From: Marchantia polymorpha subsp. ruderalis
Taxonomy: Eukaryota > Streptophyta > Marchantiopsida > Marchantiales > Marchantiaceae
Length of the DNA: 64,000 bases
Assembly (NCBI GenBank): GCA_037833965.1
Contig: AP031356.1
Span: 1,386,501-1,450,500 of the forward strand
Reading direction: 5' to 3'
Shown here in pieces: positions 38,728 through 48,045 of this stretch. The position numbers were made by a program, and so were the translations under genes. Under the pieces are notes generated by a model that did not search any database, was not told the DNA's origin, and was given only the letters and a program-made list of their open reading frames with translations. Position 1 is the first letter of the stretch; each line of letters opens with the position of its first letter.

Positions 38728-41700
38728 CAATATTGAACTTTAATTTACTCATGACTTGATGTCACAAAAAAATATACGAAATTGCAAAAAAATTGAAGAA
38801 TACTTCAAATTTTGCAATAAAATTTTCATATTCGTGATCAACTAGTGTTAGATTGAAAAATAATTCAATTAAATAGCATTAATTTACATATCATACATGA
38901 GTTTATTGATAGTTGATCATATCATTGTTATTGTAAACTACATGAGCATAATGACAAATGATGATAGAAATAATGCAACAATCAATGAGACTAAAATTCA
39001 AATTAGTTGGTGTTTTATTTCACAATTGATGATTAAGTGATTGTAGACCATGTGAAAGTTATTTCAAAGTAAAATTTCTATACTTGACATTTGGTTAATT
39101 TCATTTTGGCTAAATTATCATGCAATTTTTGTTTTTTGATGATTATTGATGCAAATGTTGATCAAACAATGCAAAAAAATTGACAATCAACACAAATATC
39201 ATTCATCTTGGATTTTTTAGTAAACAGCTAGTTATCTTTAGGTTATGCTTATTATACCTCATCCTTCGATATTCTACAAAAAAGAGTTATGTGATTGATT
39301 AGAGTAAAAGAAAAAGGATTTTGATATCATGCAAGTACAAGGACCAGACGGAGATATAATCTTAGCGAGAAAAGTGCAAAGAGGGAGAATCGGAAGTAGT
39401 GCACAACATGGGAGCATATGGCAGAAAAACAAGAGCATTTTAACATGGTGCAATCGATTTGATTGAATGTGAGGGCGGTATGAGAATCGATTGGATTGCA
39501 ATCATAATACAAGGACGTATTAAATGTCTGACCAACCGAATTCAGCTTGAATGTGAAATCTATTTTTGCATTAAAGTGAAACGAAGGATTGGAAGGCGTT
39601 ACAATTCGCGATAGAAGTTCAATACGCAGCTTAGCTCACGTCCATAATACAATCGTTGATGATGAATCATGCGGATTTATGATTTTAGCTCGCTTCATCA
39701 CGAGAGGTCTCCCACGAAACATTGAATGTTGGACTATCGATAGTGCAAACTTACACGTTAAGTCAGAATTACGTCGTCATGATTAAACGCATATGCAAGG
39801 TTGATAATAAGAAAGATGGAGCTATCAAGAATTTGATCTTGTGTATTCTCACTGAAACAAATCGGTTGTACATGAAGGTTCTCACCAACACAACACACCT
39901 AGTTGTAGCACTGGCTGGAAATTCAAAGCAAAGATCAATAGCAAACTAGACAGCAAAGAAGAAAGACAAGTCCAACTTGTATGGAAGTTACAATTTCAAT
40001 CTGCCCAACGTAACCACGACGCACTTGCTCATACCACAAGTACGTGCCCTAAGTAACCATCGAAAGACTTTCAATATTGTTGGTATTAGGGCCAGATGAC
40101 ACTACGGTAGAATGAAAGTAGACTTGCAACGACAAAAGACATCTAGAACTTAAGTCAAAAGGAACGTCTTCGGATACTTGCAACTCGATCTTTGCTTTTG
40201 GCGTTGTTTGACAAGTTGATCATTACAGAAACCATACAGTATTTCATCCAAGTGGACAATGAGAAGAAAATAGCTGATTATATCGTCGTCGTTAAAGATG
40301 ATTTTCAATAAGTATGTTGCCAATCACGTCTTTTTACTTGATACAAATTACAAAACCAACAAGTATGACTTTCCCTTGTTGCACGTTGTTTCTATGCCCG
40401 CTATCGGCACACAACCTTTACCTTTGCCGACTACTTTCTGCCGCGGTAGAAGGAGGAAGACTACATGTGAATGCTCAGCAAGATTAAAACGAGTTTCAAC
40501 AATTTTGGTGTTGCCCTAGCAACTTATGTCACGGATTGAGAACTTGTGTTAATAAATATGTTGGACGTGCTGATTTCTGACACGAATATGTTGTTGTGTC
40601 GTTAGCATATGAGCTTAAACATACTTGCAAAACTGATAAATACCTTTGCGACTGAAGAAAATTAGCAATAGTTTTTGGATGCTTCGAGTGTGATGGTCAA
40701 TTCGACGACCATCAAAGACTATGAGGCATACCTAGCTACTATGCGCAACACTTTTTCATAAGTTTCCATGGGTTACATCAAAGATACTTTGCTTTTTTTA
40801 GAAGTAATGATAGGTATTGATGTAGTTTTCGCCTTATTGATACAATATTCACCATTTAAAAGTAAAATTTGCCATATTTACACTATTTTGTTGATTTTTA
40901 CAGATTTTTTGATATGTTTCTGCATGGGAAGAAGCATGACAAACATTCCTCCACCTTGCAGGTGATGAGTTTGAGTGATGCGCACACGTGATGAGTCTGA
41001 GTGATGCGCACTCATCACGCGATTAGACTATGATGGGCATGATTAGATTATTATCATAAACTTACACCTTACTGTTTGTAATCAAAATTTTATTTAATTG
41101 ACTTGATTGGATGAATCCAAAAATATATTCTAATAAAGTTAAAATAAAACATTCTTCTACAATTATAATTTTTATTGTTGAAATGTCTTACAATTATATA
41201 TCAATATATATTTTTTAATAAGTGTTAGAAATTAAACTTTAATCAAGTTAAATTTTAACTAAAAACATTTTCAAATTGTAGGTTATTAGATGATTAAACA
41301 ATATTTTTTATAAAGTTTGCATTGCTTTGACAATCACTTAAAACTTATTATTATTATTAAACTTCACACTATGTTTAAGACTAAATTTTGTGCCATAAAA
41401 ATTTTTGACCCTTTTTTCAGTTCTAAAATTTTTAAATTAGTTCAAAAATATAAGGTTATATGAAATTTCAAAATTCTTTTGTCACTTGTTGTACTCATGA
41501 TTTGTACTATTTTTAGAGATTAAAATTTTGATATTCTTTCATCATTTTGAAACACTTTACATTATTAATCTTTTACAATTTCTTCTTAATAATTTATTAT
41601 CACTTTGTGTTATTTTGTAAATTTAATATTTAATCTTTGAAAACTTTTTGTATCAACATATTTGTGCTCAAAGTGATATCAATCTATTAACGCTTTGAGC

Positions 41701-43951
41701 ATTTTTTTTATAATTTCCATATGATTTTGTAGCAATAACAATACATTATTTTGTTTCATCCAAAATTAATTTTAAGGATTTTTTTATTAATTACTTTGAA
41801 ACCACAAAAAAGCGTAGTTTAATCAATTACAGGTGTTGAATTTGTAGCATATGAAGAAAAAAAACAAATTATGCAATTTGATTACAAAATCTTGCTAGAA
41901 AGATGAAATAACTTATCACACTGGGAAACTTTAACATGACAATCAAAATGCTTTGAATAGTTAAAAATTAAAGGACCAAAATAATTTAAATCACATAAAT
42001 ATAGAGTATTCATTTTTTAATGAATAATATGTGATGAAATGATGAAAGGAGTAAAGATCAAAATTAAGTTTATCACATTCAATATTTTTCTTCAAAATAA
42101 GTTTTTTGAACATGTTTCTTAAGATCTCATACCACATTGCATTTAACATGACTACAAATAAAATATGTCAGCAATTATGTTAAATACATAAGTGATTTTA
42201 ATCTATTATATAATGGCTAGGATTTTTTTTAATTCATTCTAAATTATAGAAGATATTTATGTCAAGTTTTTTGGAATTTCATTTATGAATATCATACAAA
42301 TTATGAAAATTTCAATCTTTAAGACATGAAATGGTTGTTGGAAATTAACTTCAGTCTTGATTATTATTAAAAGATAATACTACGGTCAGCTAGATTACTT
42401 AGCCTGCTATTATAAAAACAAGTCTTCATTATAACTATTGATGATGCAATTTAGGATTATATTAAATGACCTCATGGGTTCAAAGGACTCAACTTTGGAA
42501 AGAACAAACCATATTTCTTGTGTTGATTTTTTGAAAATGCATATCATTGTGAACATTGAGTTTGACTAACAAAATATTCATCATTACATCCATTTTCTTA
42601 TATTTGCATCTTATAAGAAATAAAAAATGATTTTAAATATATGTAGAAAAAATTGCTAGTTACATGTTAGAAAATCTTGCACACTCTTTCTAAAAATATT
42701 TCAGTAAATTTGCATATTTTAATAAAAATTTTGTGATTTATTTGATGATTGTTTCATGAATTTGTTCACATCTTTGTATGGGTAAATATTATTTATAACA
42801 AATTTTCACTTTGAAAAATAATTTTTCAAAGTGATAGCAACTAGCTTAATACATTATTTATTGGTAATTTATCTTTATAAATGGCTGCATGTTGAGATTT
42901 GCATGCACAAGATCTGACTAATCACATGGATGTGTCATGTTGAGTACACTTCTAGTTGTGTCATGTATGGATTAACTATACTATATGATTGCTTACTTCA
43001 AAATCATGTTTGCAATCATCGATACAAATTCATAGTTTTGTAGCATTGAGAGCTTGGAAGGGACTTCAATTTTTTCTACTCATCAATCAGATTTAAGTAA
43101 GATTCCGATTTCGTGGCTGCATTGCTACAGATCGAATGAATTGGATTTCTTAGCATTGACGGATGAGATGTTGGAAGTAATTTAACCCCTTGACTGCACT
43201 ACTTTAGATATTATGAACAAGTTGTTGCGTGAATAGTGCTCGTGTTGTCATATTGGTGTTTAAATGATATCCGAGATGAACGTCGGATAGATCAGAGAGT
43301 ATGTTTACACCTGAGTTGATCTTAGGTAGATGATTAGATGGGGTTCATCGATAGATAGATAGAATCATCGTGTTCATCATCTATGCTGCATTTTTTGGTA
43401 GTTAAACGTATTCTTTGACTTTGTTTAAATCGCAACCTTCGCCCATTCAGTGTATAGAATTGAACACATTATGGTATCAATCACATATATGTCACGTGAT
43501 GAATTCAACCAGCTGCTGCTGTTGTGTTTCTCAGACATTGCTTTTGTTTCTCAGCTTTGAGTACTTTCCAGGACCGCCATTTCCTTCATTGGTTTAGAGT
43601 TTCAACTTCTAGATCTTGTGAAGTAAATGTGCGCATGGGTATCAATCTTATTGTTTTTCCATCTTGCAAACCAAGAAAGATGAACGCGGAGCTAAGTGAT
43701 AGATATAAGTATGAGAGTACCCATCAAGCTGTATAAGGATTAAACCAATCAATTAATCATGGTCTAGACGCACAGAGTATCAAAATTGAGAAAAATATCT
43801 CTAAACTATAAATTACCTCGATCTCCGCTAATCTTCTATCTCGCCAATATTACCATGTCTTGACGTAAGTCGTATTGCGCTAATGCGGCAGTCGTTCTTG
43901 TTCAATCTCTGTACTCAACTCTAGATTCGGCGTTGGGAGAAGGATTGAAAG
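38728..43951. other. AT-rich intergenic tract with unassigned decayed frames
   Basis: The tract is mostly A/T with no long ORF. Between about 39580 and 40600 the composition becomes more coding-like and several short plus-strand frames (39589-39786, 39722-39949, 40298-40519) follow each other. This would fit a dead TE or gene, but no motif is recognisable. A duplicated 26-bp unit lies at 40962-41013. From 41040 to 43400 nothing is seen. Around 43400-43760 there are only short frames. Confidence 0.45.
40962..41013. repeat. Tandem duplication of a 26-bp unit
   Basis: Two adjacent 26-bp copies (40962-40987 and 40988-41013) differ at two positions. Each starts GTGATGAGT and contains GAGTGATGCGCAC. 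The second copy's start also pairs with ACTCATCAC (41010-41018) as a 9-bp inverted repeat. It lies in AT-rich DNA with no gene nearby. Confidence 0.8.
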
Positions 43952-46900
43952 GTTCGACCTGTTCCCGTGGAGACTGTCGAGGAGTTCGGTCTCTTGGATC
44001 CTTCAGCAACCCAAAAAATCACTAAGTGCCTTGACAATTCTTCTGCTTGTCGGATGGCTGATCCTGAGTGTGCAGTATATCTGCAATTCAATGCACAGAG
44101 TCCGGCTCGTCGTGTACAGTAAAGTGAAATGGTAGGAGATAAGGACCGAACCATGTGCGCTTGATGTGAAGCTGTCGAAGGTGACGTAGTACGCGGAGAA
44201 GACCTCCCGACCTACGTGAGGAGTTTGCTGTTCACAGGTCAGAGTTGTCCTGCAATCCATGAGCTGAATTGTGGAAAATGCTCAAGAGGATCTGCAGAAA
44301 CTAGCAGTGCAAAAGTACGACGCTTATGAAGAAAATTCGCACCTTGTGATCCCGGATCGGCAGGCATGTTTTGTGTTACTTACCCTGAGGGCTCGAGACG
44401 AAAATGAAGCGACAGGTGTGCGAAATTTGAGATCATTGAGTCAAAATGTGACCCGATTCTGTGCATGGACAAATAGCAAATGCCTCCATTAGCCTGCGCG
44501 TGGAATGCCGTTGTCGCTTAATCATGTAGAGAAACTGCAACCTGCCGGGTCGAGTTTGAAGAAGATTACGGTTTGTGCACTGACGTGTGATGCGTTTTGC
44601 TTTGAATAGCTCAGCGATTCAGTATACGAGTTTCAAACCCCTGATGGGGACTTTGATGTGGAGCTCGTTTTCTTTCACGGACTTTGTTTCTCTGAGTATG
44701 CGGATGCGTACGAGACTACATGGAGGGTGGAAGACGGGACCGAAGGAACCAAATGTTGGCTCTGGGATTTGGTTCCCAAAACATTTCCTAGAGCACGGAT
44801 TCTGGCCGTTTCATACGACTCTTGTGCCAGAGTATCCGATCGAGCGGGGAGGATGAGTTTCAGCAATCTGGGCATAATTCTTGTGCAGGACTTGATACAT
44901 TTGGCCAAAGTGGGTCAGCGAAATCGTCCTGTAGTGCTCGTTGGGTACTGCCTGGGAGGTCTTGTCATCAAACAACTGTGTACTGAAGCAGAGAGGCAGC
45001 TTGATTACGCACCAGACGGTGCCAGCAAAGGTAGATTGGATCAGTTCTTGACAAATGTTCGGGCTAATGTTTTCCTCGACACTCCACACGCCGGTACCGA
45101 TTTGGCCAAATATCTGAAAAAAAAGGAGAAATGTGATGGTCCTGTCCTTGAATATCTGGACTCGTCCTCTGCCTCGTTGGGACACCTGAACAGCAATTTC
45201 GAGTCTCTTGCCACTGAAAGAGAATGGGAGCCCTTTAGTTGCTGGTACTTCAGGAAGACATTGGTGAGGCAAGCCGTGAGATGTCACTATCAAAATCTGT
45301 TTACTAGCTCTGTATTTTACACGTAAAGGGAAAGCGAATGTTGAATATCGATTTCATTGGAAATGATTGTATTCGAAGATGCATGTGATCTCTCAAATTT
45401 TTTGGAAGCAACTGATAAAAGAGCTGATGATGCTGAAATTTTCGTCTGAAGGTATGGTCTTCCGTGAAACTCTCCAATTCAGGTCTTCAGGTCGTTCAGG
45501 AGGAATCCGCAAGACGAGGACAAGGAAGATTCTTTTGTGTTGATGCTGACCATTCTGGGAAGGCCTCGAGTGGGCGTAGACAGTTGGAACAGCCGTTGGA
45601 TCAATTGGAAGGGTTCGTTGCTGATGTCGTTAGTAAGACGAAACTACCACATGTGAGTGCATCAAGAAACTAAGCTGCGATTGACGTGTGGCAAACAACT
45701 CACGGGCTGCTACGCACAGATTCTTCAGTTTTTCTTCCTCTCCTTATCTGTATTGTCACCCCTTGAGATAACGTAAGTGAGCCTTCATGCTCACAACTGA
45801 TTGCAGCTTTTGGTTTCTGATAGTCACAGGAAGCTCCGGTCAAGATCCATACATGCCCAACGTTGCCTCGAGTGAAATATGATCAGGTATGCAGAAGATA
45901 TGTAATCTGTATGTTTTGACAACTATGTCTTTTGCAGCTAACATTATAGAGAATTGCAATACAGGTATTTAAGGTAGCTGCGTATATATGCTCTTCCTTG
46001 CACGTATCAAACCATGACTGGGTGATGAGGTTGATTTCGGTATTGATGTTAGGCTACATCCTCGAACAATAACATCCACTTTCTCTTATCTATCAGCTGA
46101 ATGATTCCTTGCACGAGATCTACCGACCTAAGGCTGAGGTGAAGATGGAGCTATTATTTTTCCCCGGACCACAAGGTAAGGATGGCTATAAGGCGACTTG
46201 GATGACTGAAGATAGCGAACACTGCTGGCTGGAAGATTGGCTTCCAGAAGCATTCCCGGAAGCACGTATATGGACTGTGTCCTACGATTTGGCCGAGATT
46301 GATCCAGAGCTCATTAGCGAGAACTTGATTACAACTCTTATTCTCAGCAGAAGTTATGGGTGGTGCCCAATGATATTAGTTGGACATTGTGTTGGAGGTC
46401 TTGTCATCAAAGAGTTCTGCAGTTTTGTTGAAAATAAGATTGGAAAGGGCGAAAACTCCAAACGCTTACAGGAGTTTTTGGGAAGTGTAAGGGGCATAGC
46501 ATTTTATGGAACTCCACATTCTGGCTACACGCAATCAGAAACCTCAAGGCTGAGTGTTGGGGCCGGTGAGAAGAAAGGTAGTGCAAACCCCTCTGAACCT
46601 AGATTTTGGTCGGGCAGAGCTGTCGGAAGGCTGAACTCTGGCTATATGCGATGCGTTTCAAGCTTCGGTTGGAAAGAGTTGGCTCTAGGTGAAACTCATC
46701 CAACGCAACAGGTGACGTTAATCTGGCCAATCTTTTGCTTAACAATAGTTGTTAATTGTACCACCCGTGAAGTGTCTGTCGATGTCTGTCTTTCTGTCAT
46801 TAGTATCCGTTATGTAACGAGCTGACGTTATACTATACTGCACTGACTTGAACTTTGTCGTTGATCAGGGCTCTCGCAAGAGCATTATTGTTGACGAGTT

Positions 46901-48045
46901 TTCTGCAAGTAATGGGATACAGCGCAACTCGTTCTTCCCTATTGCAGCCGATCACTTATCTTTATGTAAACCAAAGAGTCCTACTTCAAACTGCTTCCAG
47001 TATCTTGTGCATTTTATCCATACCACAATGAATGAGGTAAGATTCAAATACATACCACGAAATGAGAGGGGAAGAGGGCAGTTGAATCCTCGTCCAATTA
47101 TCCTTTTACAAAACCCGGCCATCAAGTACAAGATCTAGTGGGTGGTCCTAGTATGTACATTAAATCAGGCATGAAGTGAAAGGATCAGGGTGTTGATTAA
47201 ACAGAGCGTAATAATGATAATCTTGGGAACTAGAATAACCGCGAAGTTGTTCCATTATGCAGATTCCTGATGATGTGAGCAGGAAAGAAGATAGGTTTGA
47301 CTTAACGAGGTGTCATCTTTGCTGGCATTGACAGGCACAGTACGCGAACATGAATGTTAGGCGAAAGAAGAGGAGAGGCATTGCTCTTCTGATTGGCATG
47401 GAGAAGAAAAGGGATGGTAGTGAGGCTGACCGGTACCGAGTGGAAAGCATGGCGGATTATCTCCATTTTGATTTTGTGCCGGTTATAGACATAAAAGCAA
47501 GTAAGATACAACATAAGCTTGAAGAAATACTGGCAGGGGTGAATGAAACAGATGAATGTATCGTTTGTTGTGTGGATGCTCACGGAGAGGTTTTAGATGG
47601 AATACACTTCATTTATGACAACGAGGGCGATGGTATCGAACTTCTTTCTAAGATATTGAAGCCCATCAGTGACTGCGACCTTCTAGCAGGGAAGCCGAAG
47701 GTGTTTGTGGTGAATTCTTGTCGTGAAATCCGTGGAGGGACTGAACCTACGAGCAGTAATAGTCAGGAACAGAATGATCTTGAAGGCAAAGAGGATTGTT
47801 TGCTCATGTATTCTTGCAAACTGAACACCCAGTCCTATAGAGCAGAAACAGGTTACGAAAAAGGTACATTTTTCATAATTGAGTTGACCTATCACATTAG
47901 TCTGTCATACCAAACGACGGATGTGCAGGATATCTTCAAGAAGGTCGAGAAGAAAGTTCAAGAACTTGCAGCAAGAATGAAAGTCGATCAGTGCCCTGTC
48001 ATATACTCCTCTCTCAAAAAGAGGCTTTCCTGGCGCCTGAAGTAA
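43952..48045 (+). CDS. Tandem alpha/beta-hydrolase x2 plus caspase-type (C14) protease fusion
   Basis: Exon model: about 43952-44113, 44298-44417 (both tentative), 44610-45263, 45491-45652, 45830-45886, 46097-46711, 46869-47036 and 47335-48045. From 44610 every intron is GT-AG and phase 0. The product holds two SERAC1-like hydrolase domains. Domain 1 has LVFFHGL, a GYCLGG elbow (Cys codon 44949-44951) and VDADH. Domain 2 has LLFFPG, a GHCVGG elbow (Cys codon 46388-46390) and AADH. Then comes a caspase p20/p10-like domain with His in DAHGE (47581-47583) and Cys in NSCRE (47719-47721). About 788 residues are secure. No Met start is found: the 5' exons lack ATG, and the 44417/44610 junction is ambiguous (44415 to 44623 also works). 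The domains suggest a signalling or cell-death role. A liverwort HNL receptor relative is the nearest known context for the hydrolase. No NB-ARC, TPR or LRR is visible. Confidence 0.8.
44610..45652 (+). other. Alpha/beta-hydrolase domain 1 (exons 44610-45263 and 45491-45652)
   Basis: Landmarks in order: beta-strand LVFFHGL, a Trp-rich segment WLWDLVPKTFP, ILAVSYDS, the elbow VLVGYCLGGLV, and VFLDTPHAGT, where relatives carry a TPHxG motif. After the intron come QEESAR and VDADH, the latter near the usual catalytic His. Relatives end in a segment such as ADHFTVCKP. Here that tail is replaced by SGKASSGRRQ, so this copy is more degenerate than domain 2. The Cys at the elbow replaces the usual Ser. 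The 19-codon exon 45830-45886 links it to domain 2. Confidence 0.8.
46097..47036 (+). other. Alpha/beta-hydrolase domain 2 (exons 46097-46711 and 46869-47036)
   Basis: This copy follows the family closely: LLFFPG, ATWMTED, WLEDWLPEAFPEARI, TVSYDL, the elbow ILVGHCVGGLV, AFYGTPHSG, LNSGYM, and, after the intron, IIVDEFSAS and PIAADHLSLCKPKS, ending in a helix (QYLVHFIH). The His in AADH is the expected catalytic His. The elbow residue is Cys, not Ser, as in domain 1. Domains 1 and 2 align along their length, so one probably arose from the other by internal duplication. Confidence 0.85.
47335..48045 (+). other. Caspase-type (C14) protease domain, single exon, 236 codons
   Basis: The p20-like part reads RGIALLIG, then SEADRYR, DECIVCCVDAHGE, LLAGKPKVFVVNSCRE. 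Animal caspases have GKPKLF and QACRG at the last position. A charged linker follows (residues GGTEPTSSNS onward). The p10-like part reads EDCLLMYSC, QSYRAE, GTFFIIEL, DIFKKVEKKV and, at the end, CPVIYSSLKKRL. These parallel the caspase p10 landmarks (YSWR, GSWFI, the helix, and SSLTKKL). His and Cys of the dyad are present. Arg in ADRYR and in QSYR could correspond to S1-pocket arginines. Metacaspases instead have a DSCHSG-type Cys motif and Asp-rich S1 pocket, which are absent here. Confidence 0.75.

Noticed and set aside
44271..44492. Treating GTG at 44271 as a start codon
   Set aside because: A nuclear plant gene is unlikely to start at GTG. A phase-0 acceptor at 44298 explains the frame better.
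44587..44856. 89-codon plus-strand frame starting MMRFALNSSA
   Set aside because: It is in a different frame from hydrolase 1, which continues with family motifs through the same interval.
47335..48045. Metacaspase assignment for the C14 domain
   Set aside because: The Cys motif is NSCRE after GKPKVFVV, not a DSCHSG type. The p10-like half follows caspase landmarks.
43952..48045. Animal contamination as source of the caspase domain
   Set aside because: The domain is joined by in-phase introns to SERAC1-like hydrolase exons in a contig with plant F-box genes and plant-type retrotransposons.
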